A DNA stretch of 64,000 bases, taken from contig CANQVX010000008.1 in NCBI GenBank assembly GCA_947627355.1, positions 1-64,000 on the forward strand, read 5' to 3'. Both the position numbers and the translations under genes were made by a program. The stretch is from an uncultured Bacilli bacterium. GTDB lineage: Bacteria > Bacillota_I > Bacilli_A > RFN20 > CAG-631. This document shows, piece by piece, positions 9,242-20,100 of this stretch (within the stretch, counting starts at the first letter, position 1; every line of letters starts with the position of its first letter). A model generated the notes under the pieces. The model was not told where the DNA came from and did no database searches. It saw only the letters and a program-made list of their open reading frames with translations.

Positions 9242-10375
9242 TTATCGAACTTTTTTGCCTTCTTTATAAACAGCAAGTAAATCTAAGTTATCTTTATTCA
9301 AACATACTAAATCGGCCTTTTTACCACGAGCAATAACGCCACGATCTTTTAAATGCAAGCATCTTGCTTGGTTAGTAGAACTAGCCTTAGCAAGTCCTAT
9401 TAAATCAATATCAGCAAAGTCCGCTAAGTTTTTAATTGCTTTATCCATGGTTAGTAATGAACCAGCTAGAGGACCAGTTGTTAGATATGCAGCACCATCT
9501 CTTTTAACTACATCAAGTCCACCTAAAACAAAATGATCATCTTTACTATGTTTACCACTTAATGAATCAGTAACAATCATGAAACGATCTGGACCAACAA
9601 TCTTATAGGTTGTTCTTACTACATCTCTATTGATGTGAATGCCATCTAGAATCATTTCAGTAAATAAACTATCAAAATAGAAAGCAGCTGTAACAACACC
9701 TGGATTTCTATGATGATGACCGCTCATAGCGTTGTGAGTATGGGTTGTACTTGCAAGTCCATAAGGAATTGCTTGTTCGATTTGAGCAAATGTTGCATCA
9801 GTATGTCCAGCTGAACAAACAACGCCATTTTCAGTAGCAAACTTAATAAATTCTAAAGCATTTTCTTTTTCAGGAGCTAATGAAATATATCTAACATTTT
9901 TCCTTGAAGCTTGGATTAATTTTTGTAATTGCTCAATATCAGGATTAGCAATGTATTTTTCATTTTGAGCACCTTTATATTTTAAAGCAATGTATGGACC
10001 TTCTAAATGAATACCAAGTAATGATGGTATTTCTTTTTTTGCTTTAGCAACAGTTCTACATACTTTAAGTAAAGATTTAAGATCAGCAGTTAAAGTAGTT
10101 GCTAGAAAACTAGTTGTACCTTCATCTAATAATGATTCAGCAATGATTTTTAATTCATCAACACTAGCATCCATGAAATCATAACCAGCCGAGCCATGAA
10201 TATGAATGTCAATAAAGCCTGGCATTAAAATATTGCCCTTTAAATCATAGACTTCTTTGTCGTTTCCTTGATAACTACCAACACCTACTTTTTTAATTTT
10301 TTTGTTTTCGATTTCTAGATAACCGTTTTCGATTACTTTCTTATTTGTTACAATTTTTGCATTATTAAGTATCAT
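9242..10375 (-). CDS. nagA: N-acetylglucosamine-6-phosphate deacetylase
   Basis: The 377-residue amidohydrolase removes acetate from GlcNAc-6-phosphate, feeding amino-sugar catabolism and cell-wall recycling. The metal motif I-D-I-H-I-H-G is near residue 60. H-L-E-G-P-Y supplies the bridging Glu. G-H-T-D-A-T, H-T-H-N-A-M-S-G and the catalytic Asp in V-T-D-S follow in the expected order. I used the ATG at 10375, preceded by GGGTGAA. No nagB is adjacent. Upstream on the minus strand TTGACT and TATAAT are recognisable but 21 nt apart, so the promoter is uncertain. Confidence 0.95.
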   Translation of the reverse strand: MILNNAKIVTNKKVIENGYLEIENKKIKKVGVGSYQGNDKEVYDLKGNILMPGFIDIHIHGSAGYDFMDASVDELKIIAESLLDEGTTSFLATTLTADLKSLLKVCRTVAKAKKEIPSLLGIHLEGPYIALKYKGAQNEKYIANPDIEQLQKLIQASRKNVRYISLAPEKENALEFIKFATENGVVCSAGHTDATFAQIEQAIPYGLASTTHTHNAMSGHHHRNPGVVTAAFYFDSLFTEMILDGIHINRDVVRTTYKIVGPDRFMIVTDSLSGKHSKDDHFVLGGLDVVKRDGAAYLTTGPLAGSLLTMDKAIKNLADFADIDLIGLAKASSTNQARCLHLKDRGVIARGKKADLVCLNKDNLDLLAVYKEGKKVR

Positions 10376-10503
10376 AATTTTTTCACCCAAAACAATTATA
10401 ACCTATTTTAAAAAAATAAAAAGTCAATTTAACACTTTAATATTGATTTTGCTTAGTCTTATTGAAGTTTCATATAAAAACCTAAAATTTGGTTAATAAA
10501 TTC

Positions 10504-10544
10504 TATTCCAAAAAAACTCAAAAGTTGAGTTAAAATGGAATAGA
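10504..10544. repeat. 41-bp repeat with nested dyad, left copy
   Basis: This 41-bp sequence is repeated without a mismatch at 11849-11889, bracketing one ATPase gene. Within it, an outer dyad TATTCCA / TGGAATA encloses an inner dyad ACTCAA-AAG-TTGAGT. The two arms are separated by A-rich stretches. There is no T-run, so it does not look like a terminator. Confidence 0.9.
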
Positions 10545-10597
10545 GTGTTGAAACACATCAAAAAATGAAGTAAAATATAGGCGAAAGGGTGATAAAA

Positions 10598-11848
10598 ATG
10601 TTTATTAAACGTGATTATTACTTAAACAAACTTATAGAAGCTAAAAACGATGGTTTAATTAAAATAGTTACTGGAATTAGAAGGTGTGGCAAATCTTTTT
10701 TGCTTAACAAAATCTTTTATAATTATCTTTTAGATAACAATGTTAGTGAGGATCACATCATTAAAGTTGCCTTAGACGATAGCGATAATGAAGAACTATT
10801 AGTAACTAAAAACCTTAGCAAATATATTAAAGAAAAAATGATAGATAATGAAATATATTATGTAATTTTAGATGAAATTCAATTAGTTAATAACTTTGAA
10901 AGTCTTTTAAATGGTCTTTTAAGAATTGATAATATTGATATTTATGTTACAGGTAGCAATTCTAAATTTTTATCAAGCGATATTATTACTGAATTTAGAG
11001 GTCGTGGTGAAGAAATAAGAGTTTATCCTTTGTCTTTTAAAGAATATATGACTATTTCTGATAAAAATAAATTTGAAGCCTATATTGAATATATATCTTA
11101 TGGTGGACTACCATTAGTTCATTCTATGAAAAGTGATGAAAGAAAAATAAATTATTTAACAGAACAAAGAAAAAACGTATATCTTAACGATGTTGTTGAA
11201 AGAAATCACATTAGAAACGATAGTGAATTAATGCAATTAGTTCAAATTATATCATCTAGCATTGGTAGTTTATCTAATCCTAAAAAATTATCAAACGCAT
11301 TTATGTCAACAGCTGGTATAAAAATAGATCCTAAAACCATTAGTTTATATTTAAAATACTTAGAAGAAGCATTCATTATTGAAAAAGTGGAAAGATATGA
11401 TGTTAAAGGTAAAAAATATTTAAGTACTCCATATAAATTTTATTTTACTGATATAGGCATTAGAAACTCTTTTATTAATTTTAGACAAGTTGAAGAAACC
11501 CATACAATGGAAAACATCATTTATATTGAACTAAAAAGAAGAGGCTATAATGTTGATGTAGGCTTAATTGCTTTAAACGAGAAAAAAGATAATGCTACAG
11601 TTTATAAACAAGTTGAAGTTGATTTTATCGCTAGCAAAGGAAATAACAAAATTTATATTCAATCAGCATATAGTATTCCAAATGAAACAAAAGTAAAACA
11701 AGAAGAAAGGCCGTTATTAAAAATAAATGATTCTTTTAAGAAAATAATTATAGTAAAAGATTACGTTATGAAAACTAGAACAGAAAACGGCATTATTATC
11801 ATGAATGTCTTTGACTTTTTACTAGATGAAAATAGCCTAGATTATTGA
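10598..11848 (+). CDS. AAA ATPase with DUF4143-type C-terminus
   Basis: The 416-residue protein opens with the R-D-Y-Y-L-N-K-L motif typical of this family. A Walker A follows (G-I-R-R-C-G-K-S near 27-34), then Walker B (Y-V-I-L-D-E-I-Q near 86), the sensor V-T-G-S-N-S-K, and a nuclease-like C-terminal domain with Q-V-E-V-D-F-I. These proteins are common, often multicopy, and of unsettled function. Start is ATG 10598 behind AAAGGGTGA; a GTG at 10589 lies within that site. It is flanked by the 41-bp repeats, with the left copy 54 bp upstream of the start and the right copy abutting the stop, which suggests an inserted cassette. Confidence 0.9.
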   Translation: MFIKRDYYLNKLIEAKNDGLIKIVTGIRRCGKSFLLNKIFYNYLLDNNVSEDHIIKVALDDSDNEELLVTKNLSKYIKEKMIDNEIYYVILDEIQLVNNFESLLNGLLRIDNIDIYVTGSNSKFLSSDIITEFRGRGEEIRVYPLSFKEYMTISDKNKFEAYIEYISYGGLPLVHSMKSDERKINYLTEQRKNVYLNDVVERNHIRNDSELMQLVQIISSSIGSLSNPKKLSNAFMSTAGIKIDPKTISLYLKYLEEAFIIEKVERYDVKGKKYLSTPYKFYFTDIGIRNSFINFRQVEETHTMENIIYIELKRRGYNVDVGLIALNEKKDNATVYKQVEVDFIASKGNNKIYIQSAYSIPNETKVKQEERPLLKINDSFKKIIIVKDYVMKTRTENGIIIMNVFDFLLDENSLDY

Positions 11849-11889
11849 TATTCCAAAAAAACTCAAAAGTTGAGTTAAAATGGAATAGA
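11849..11889. repeat. 41-bp repeat with nested dyad, right copy
   Basis: This is the perfect second copy of the repeat at 10504-10544, in the same orientation and 1345 bp away. It begins at the base after the ATPase stop codon. Its two nested dyads could form a hairpin in the ATPase mRNA 3' end. Confidence 0.9.
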
Positions 11890-11982
11890 ATATTTTAAAG
11901 CCCATAATTTTGTAGCAATTTTTTTAAAAAATAGAAAGCCAAATTTAACACTTTCATGTATAATGTAAGAGGTGGTGTTAAA

Positions 11983-12636
11983 ATGGAAAAAGTAATCTTC
12001 CAGTTATATAAGCATTTTATTGATAGAATGAATGAATTTTATAAAGAAAACGAAAATGTAAAAGAAAGTGATATCGTTTTTGTTGGTGATTCAATTATTG
12101 AAATGCTTGATATCAAACAATTAGGCTTAGTTGACTATAAAATTTATAATCGAGGAATCATTAGTGATAAAAGTGCTGGTGTTTTAATGTCATTAGATGA
12201 TAGAGTCTTAGCACTTAAACCAAAAGTTGTTGTTATGTTAATTGGTTCAAATGATATTTGTGATGGTTATTTGATAAAACAAATAAAACAAAACATTGAA
12301 GACATTATTTTAAAACTAAGAAAAGAAAACATTGAATTAGTTTTATTTACATGTCTACCTCCTTGCTATGATTATAGTGCCAGTCATGTTGATCCAATCT
12401 ATGGTAATTGTCGTGATATCTTAAGAATGCAAGGATTAAATAAAGAAATCATTTCATTTGAAAAACAATACGATAATGTTAATATAATCGATGCTTTTAA
12501 TATCTATGCTAATAAAGATTTATCACTTGATAGTAAAGATACTTTAGATGGTGTTCATTTAACACCAGTTGCTTATAATAAATTATTTAAAGAATTAAAA
12601 CCATTACTTATAAAATTAATGAAAGGAAAGAAATAA
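11983..12636 (+). CDS. SGNH/GDSL-family esterase
   Basis: The 217-residue protein shows the four SGNH blocks: V-G-D-S (Ser nucleophile near residue 31), N-R-G-I, I-G-S-N-D (Asn), and the D-G-V-H dyad (Asp/His near residue 195). No signal peptide is visible, so it is probably a cytoplasmic esterase or acetylhydrolase; substrate is unknown. ATG 11983 follows AGAGGTGG; a longer frame from 11956 overlaps the putative -10 TATAAT at 11959. It is separated by one base from the EIIB-like gene and starts a run continuing to queH. Confidence 0.85.
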   Translation: MEKVIFQLYKHFIDRMNEFYKENENVKESDIVFVGDSIIEMLDIKQLGLVDYKIYNRGIISDKSAGVLMSLDDRVLALKPKVVVMLIGSNDICDGYLIKQIKQNIEDIILKLRKENIELVLFTCLPPCYDYSASHVDPIYGNCRDILRMQGLNKEIISFEKQYDNVNIIDAFNIYANKDLSLDSKDTLDGVHLTPVAYNKLFKELKPLLIKLMKGKK

Positions 12637-12637
12637 T

Positions 12638-13027
12638 ATGATATTAAAAGTTCCATCTTTATTATGGCTATGGTGTCTAATAGCTGTTGTTGTTATTTTA
12701 TTAATTGTTGGTTTAGTATTATTAATTATTAAGAAAAACAAACATAAAAAGATTGAAAAACAAGAACAAGAAATTATCGATAGTTATTATTTAAATATCA
12801 TCGATTCTGTCGGTGGAATCGATAATATTGTTAATGTTGAAGCCCTTCAATCAAGACTTAGTTTTTATTTAAAAGATCAAAGTTTATTAGATAGTGAAAA
12901 ACTAAAAGAAATTCATATCAATGGTATTGTAAAGACTTCAAAAAAGATAACATTAGTGGTAGGAGAAATGGCAACTAAATATGCCAAAAGTATACAAGAA
13001 AAAATTGAACAAGGGGGAAACAAATAA
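12638..13027 (+). CDS. Membrane-anchored PTS EIIB-like protein lacking the phosphorylation Cys
   Basis: The 129-residue protein has one N-terminal membrane segment (about 8-31), a basic linker, and a domain that aligns by eye with glucose-family EIIB: G-G-I-D-N-I, V-N-V-E-A, S-R-L-S-F and G-I-V with the usual spacing. The position of the phosphorylated Cys (A-C-x-T-R-L in classic EIIB) reads A-L-Q-S-R-L, so Cys is replaced by Leu. It therefore cannot pass phosphate and may be a sensory or scaffold paralogue. Its stop overlaps the dut start by one base. Confidence 0.75.
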   Translation: MILKVPSLLWLWCLIAVVVILLIVGLVLLIIKKNKHKKIEKQEQEIIDSYYLNIIDSVGGIDNIVNVEALQSRLSFYLKDQSLLDSEKLKEIHINGIVKTSKKITLVVGEMATKYAKSIQEKIEQGGNK

Positions 13028-13539
13028 TGGAAAAAGTCGCTCAATTTTTTAAAGTAAGTTTCGAACAATTTTTTATGGATTGTTCAAATTCATTTCCTGA
13101 ACTCGATAAAAACGAAGTAGCTAAAGTTTATAATGAAATTCAATTACCTAAAAGAGCTACTAAAGGTTCAGCAGGATATGATTTCTTTTTACCTATGAAT
13201 ATTACAATTAAACCTAAAGAAAGTTTACAAATTCCTACTGGAATTAGAGCTAAAATTGTTCCAGGTTGGTTACTTGAAATGCTTCCAAAAAGCAGTCAAG
13301 GCTTTAAATTCCGTTTGCAATTAGATAACACAATAGGAGTTATTGATAGTGATTATTTTGATGCTAAAAATGAAGGCCATATCATTGTTCAAATCACTAA
13401 TGACACATATGAAGAAAAAATTATGAAAATTATGAAAGGAAAAGCATTTGTACAAGGAATTTTCCTACCTTATGGTATTACTGTTGATGATGATACAGAT
13501 GGTAATCGTGTAGGTGGATTTGGTAGTACGAAAAAATAA
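13027..13539 (+). CDS. dut: dUTP diphosphatase (divergent trimeric type)
   Basis: The 170-residue protein hydrolyses dUTP to dUMP and pyrophosphate. The trimeric dUTPase motifs are recognisable: G-S-A-G-Y-D (motif 1), P-K-S-S-Q-G (motif 2, usually P-R-S-G), G-V-I-D-S-D-Y (motif 3), G-K-A-F-V-Q-G (motif 4) and R-V-G-G-F-G-S-T (motif 5). About 30 extra N-terminal residues precede motif 1. The key Asp of motif 3 is present. The ribosome site AAGGGGGAA lies inside the preceding EIIB-like gene, so expression is coupled. Confidence 0.9.
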   Translation: MEKVAQFFKVSFEQFFMDCSNSFPELDKNEVAKVYNEIQLPKRATKGSAGYDFFLPMNITIKPKESLQIPTGIRAKIVPGWLLEMLPKSSQGFKFRLQLDNTIGVIDSDYFDAKNEGHIIVQITNDTYEEKIMKIMKGKAFVQGIFLPYGITVDDDTDGNRVGGFGSTKK

Positions 13540-15687
<2,148 letters not shown>

Positions 15688-15691
<4 letters not shown>

Positions 15692-16287
15692 AAAATGATT
15701 ATGATAAATTTCTCGATAAAATCGAAGAAATTAAAAAGTTAGATGAAAAACCAACACTACTTCTACACACTTGTTGTGCTTTATGTTTTAGTAGTGCTTA
15801 TATGCAATTAAAAGATTATTTTCATATAACTGTTTTCTATTATAATCCTAATATTTATCCTCTAGATGAATACGAAAAACGTAAAAATGAAGTTATCAGA
15901 ATGATTGATATATTTAATAATGAATATCATACAGATGTTAAATTTATCGAATCTATCGACAAATTTGATTATTATAAAAACAAAAAGATTCATTTGAAAG
16001 GTTGTATGGATTGTTTTCATCTAAGACTTATGAAATCATTTATGTATGCTAATGATAATAAATATGATTATTTTACAACTACTTTAACAGTTGGAAGACT
16101 AAAGAATTCTAATTTACTTAATAGAATTGGTGAATCATTACAACCTATGTTTGAAAACACAAAATATCTATTTAGTGATTTTAAGAAAAATGGTGGTATT
16201 AATATAAGCCTTAGATGTAAAGAAAAATATAATATCTATACTCAATGTTATTGTGGTTGTGAACCTCATTATCAAGAAAATAAGTAG
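15688..16287 (+). CDS. queH: Epoxyqueuosine reductase QueH
   Basis: The 199-residue QueH (DUF208) protein reduces epoxyqueuosine to queuosine and replaces the cobalamin-dependent QueG in many anaerobes. The N-terminal H-T-C-C-A-L-C motif, G-C-M-D-C-F and the C-terminal Y-C-G-C-E cysteines are the expected metal and cluster ligands. It is the last gene of tgt–queA–queH. No preQ0/preQ1 biosynthesis genes (queC, D, E, F) lie in the window, so precursor uptake or synthesis elsewhere is needed. A terminator follows. Confidence 0.95.
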
Positions 16288-16336
16288 TTGTAATTTATTT
16301 AAGTTTGTACTACATATACATTAAAAATTGTTGATA

Positions 16337-16373
16337 AAAAGGAGCAAATTCAAAAAATGATTGCTCTTTTTTT
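16337..16373 (+). terminator. Terminator after queH
   Basis: A stem of AAAGGAGCAA against TTGCTCTTTT (one G·U pair) with a 13-nt loop runs into a T-tract. The 5' arm, GATAAAAAGGAGCA, is also found in the terminator at 20459, at the other end of the next two-gene unit. Confidence 0.8.
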
Positions 16374-16405
16374 GTTCTATTCAATATGTTTTAAAGTTCA
16401 TCAAC

Positions 16406-16435
16406 TTGACAAATTTTGTCGGGGGGGGTTATAAT
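16406..16435 (+). promoter_or_regulatory. Promoter with an eight-G tract in the spacer
   Basis: A perfect -35 TTGACA (16406-16411) and perfect -10 TATAAT (16430-16435) are separated by 18 nt, of which positions 16421-16428 are eight consecutive G. Loss of one G would give the optimal 17-nt spacer. An imperfect dyad GACAAA-T-TTTGTC (16408-16420) overlaps the -35 box. It drives the two secreted-protein genes at 16483 and 17127. Confidence 0.85.
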
Positions 16436-16446
16436 TTCCTTAACTT

Positions 16447-16462
16447 ACTCAATGTATTGAGT
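16447..16462 (+). promoter_or_regulatory. Dyad at the transcript start
   Basis: ACTCAA-TGTA-TTGAGT is a perfect 6-bp inverted repeat located about 5-20 bases after the expected transcription start. It is either an operator or a 5'-UTR hairpin. The half-sites are the same as those of the inner dyad in the 41-bp repeats, with a 4-nt rather than 3-nt centre. Confidence 0.5.
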
Positions 16463-16482
16463 ATAAACGAGGGGATTAAGCC

Positions 16483-17124
16483 ATGAAAATAAAGCCAAGA
16501 AATGTCGGACTTTTAATTTCACTTTCTTTTATCAGCATGATAGGTGTTGGCTTTTCAGCATGGGCTACCGGAGTTGATGAATATGAATTAAACGGAATGT
16601 TACGTGCCGATGATATTGTTTCTATAGATGAAATGATTAATTTTAGAAACGGCGGAATTTCAATGGATGAAATTACACCTTGTGGGTTTGCTAGAGATAA
16701 TGTTGTTGTAGGTGCTTCAAATAATATTAATGTTTATTTACAAGTTGATTTGAATCGTTTAAAACTTTTTCTTACATCATTACAAAACGAAAACGCATAT
16801 TTGAATTTAAAGGTCAATGTTGGCTATGGTGAAAATAATTCTTGCAGTATTCAAAACCTTTTTAGTAGTAATTATTTCGATTCAGCTAAATATATTGCTC
16901 ATTATGATGATGAAATTAAGACACCAAACACAAATATTTCTTTATCACTTAATGATACATTTTTAAGTTCTCAATTTAAAATTGATAACATTGATACAAA
17001 TAACGAAACTTTATATATTGATTTATGTTTTACTATGAGTTTTAGTTCTTTTAGTGAAACATTTTATTATGACTTTAGAAATGCAAAAATTTATGCTTCG
17101 GCACAAATATTGATAGGTGACTAA
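16483..17124 (+). CDS. Secreted protein with TasA-like N-terminus, unknown function
   Basis: The 213-residue protein has a signal-peptide-like N-terminus (basic start, hydrophobic about 9-26, then G-F-S-A-W-A-T-G). The G-x-S-A-W-A-T pattern recalls the SipW-processed TasA/camelysin class, but no sipW lies nearby. The mature part is Asn/Ser-rich and looks beta-structured. Two Cys in the mature chain could form a disulfide. It starts at ATG 16483 behind GAGGGG and is two bases from the large surface protein, so the two are cotranscribed from the poly-G promoter. Family not firmly recognised. Confidence 0.75.
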   Translation: MKIKPRNVGLLISLSFISMIGVGFSAWATGVDEYELNGMLRADDIVSIDEMINFRNGGISMDEITPCGFARDNVVVGASNNINVYLQVDLNRLKLFLTSLQNENAYLNLKVNVGYGENNSCSIQNLFSSNYFDSAKYIAHYDDEIKTPNTNISLSLNDTFLSSQFKIDNIDTNNETLYIDLCFTMSFSSFSETFYYDFRNAKIYASAQILIGD

Positions 17125-17126
17125 CT

Positions 17127-20100
17127 ATGAAAAAGCACAGTAAATTAATGGCTATATTTCTTTCGCTTTTACTTATCATTCCAGGTTCTTCTATGTGGAT
17201 TTTGTCCTCTAAAGAAAAGAAAACAAATGAATATTCACCTACAACTAGTAGTGTTGTTTGTATTAATAAATCAACAAACAAGCAATATACAACGATTGAA
17301 AAAGCTTTAGAAGATTCACAAAGTGGTAATGTTTTAATGGTTGTTCCACCTACAAAAGATAATTACCATGAAACAAACAATAACTTCATACCTGATAAAG
17401 TAACTTATAAAATCACGAAAGATTGCATAATTCCACAAGGAGTATCATTAGTTATTCCAACTGATGCTAGCACATCGCAAAATGTAACTAATGCTTCAAC
17501 TTTGAACACATATATTGAAAGTATGCAAAAGGATGATCATAGTCGTGGCGATAGTGCTTATAGCACTTTTGCAACAGCAGCCGAAAATAAATTTTTAAGA
17601 GTTACAATCCAAGTAGAAGATAATGTAACCATAACAAATTATGGAACGTTAGTTGTTAGTGGATATCTTAGTGGTGGAACTAGTAATGGTGGAAATATTG
17701 GTCAAACATCTCATAGTTATTCAAGAATTCTACTAGGAACAAATTCAAAAATAATTCAAGATGGAACATCATCAGTTACACATTGTTATGGCTATATATC
17801 TGAAACGTCATTAAACAATAAAAGTGAAGTTGATTTTAAAAGTGGTAAATTATATGCCCCGTTTATATTAAATGACTATCGTGGATTTTCATTTTCTTGG
17901 GCTATGACAGATGGTGCCATTAAAAACCAAGGAAGTTCACCATTTAATAGATTTGAATTTATAAATATCGATTCTATCGTTAAAATTCATGCTGCTGCTA
18001 GCTTTTATGCAGTGGCAAATGTATATTTAAATTATCCAAATCAAAACATAACAAGAAGTTTTACTGAAATATTAAACTTTATTGGTAATTCACAAACATT
18101 CTTTATTCAATTGACTGATGCAACATATTCATACATAGAATATAAAATGAATAAATCAACAACTATTGCAAGTGTAAAATTTTTCGGTGGAATGGCACTA
18201 AACACGCTAGAATTAAAATTAACTGCTAGTGCTTCGGTACTTCTGTCTGTAACCATTGATTTAAGTACAGGCACAGCATATTTTCCTTTATCTTATCAAT
18301 TTGATGTTGAATTGAATCCAGCAGAAAATCAAGCAAATACAATTTATGATTTCACAAAACAAAAAATAAAACTACTTCCGGGTAGTAAATTGAAAATAAA
18401 TGAAAATTGTCAAGTTAATGCTAATGAAATAATTGCTTATAGTGCATTTTATGATGGTGCTGTTGGTAATGGTAAAAATAGTACTAACGGATACAATTCG
18501 TTTAAATACCCAATTAAAGAGGGAGCAGTGCTAGTTAATTTAGGAAAAATAAATGCAACTAATATTGCAGGCAATGTATATAGCGATGAAAATAACCTTA
18601 CAATTTCAAGTTCTTCCAATTCGATTGTGTCAAAAGAGGCGTGGGCTTTTCAGTCTAGTGGCAGTTTAAATCCTGCTTGGACTATTTCGGAATATTTAGA
18701 AATTAGAGAAAAACTAAATGTTGTTCCAGTTGATTATTTAACTTCTAAGAAACATTTGTATATTGGTTCCAATGTTTTTTCAAATTATAATCAATTTCTT
18801 CCAGTCTTTGATGTATTAACAAATGGCAATAAAGATACATATCATATAGATAAAACTCAATCTGTTTTGCATTTTGATACAATTACAAATTATAGATTGG
18901 AATTTTTAAACGATGTTTATAAAGCTTATTATGGAACATCAGCATCAGCATATCCAAAAGATCGCACAATTAGTTATGCTAACAACACTAATATGTTGGG
19001 TGTAATTAATAGTACTTTACCAATTTCAAGTGATGCTAATGGAATTAATGAGTTCGATGTTCAAAGTGTAAGTGTCTATTGTAAAACTCCAGAAGTTAAT
19101 GGGAAAGTTCCGCTTTATGTTGGTAAATCAATATCGTTAGATACCGAAATTGATGACATAGAAAAAGCATATGATAAAAAAGTCACATGGAGTAGCAAAA
19201 GCCCAGAAATAGCCACTGTTGATCAATTAGGAAATGTTACTGGCCATCAATTAGGCCAATCAATTATTACTGCAACATGTGATGGTAAATCAGGAACATA
19301 TACAGCAACAGTTATTGAAGAACAAGAAATAGAAAAAATAACAGAAATATATATTACTGGTTCAGATGGCGGAACTTCTAAAACTGTAAAAGGAACAGAT
19401 GATAATATGAATACGCCAAACAAAGAATACCATGGTGAAGTTGCGGCTAATAATGCATCTTATACTTTAACAGTTCACATTGTTCCTGAAACTGCACCAT
19501 TTATGAATATTACATGGGTATTTAATGGATCAGGAACAGATAGAAACCACGCTGAAGACAGAACAACTGAAGCTAGTTCGACGTTTGATGACAATAGAAA
19601 AGAACTTACAATCCATACAACTGGTAATACCGGTGTTTCACCAGATGGAATAAAAATAACTTGTACAGTTACCGATTTAGATGGTAATAAATTTAGTGCT
19701 ATATTTGGCATTAGACAAAAAGCTTCACTTTGTATTGTTGATGGCACAATGCTAACACTCGAAGATGGGACTCAAAAATCGGTTGAAGATATTACTTCAA
19801 ATGATAGAGTACTTGTATTTAATCACTATACAGGTCAATATGAAGGCCAACCATTACTTTATAATTCTCACGTTGATAGCAAAGAAAAGACAGAAAAAGT
19901 TGTCACTTTAAGATTTTCAGATAATACAGAATTAGGAATCGTTGGAGAACACGGATTATTTGATTTAGATTTAAATAAATATGTATTCATAAATAGTGAA
20001 AATTATAAACAATTTATGTATCATCGATTTGTCAAAGCTAAATATGAAAATGATGAATTTGTAAACGACGAAGTGATTTTAGTAGATGGTGTTGTTGAAC

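Noticed and set aside
10504..11889. CRISPR or IS element
   Set aside because: Only two repeat copies, spaced by a gene; no spacers and no transposase.
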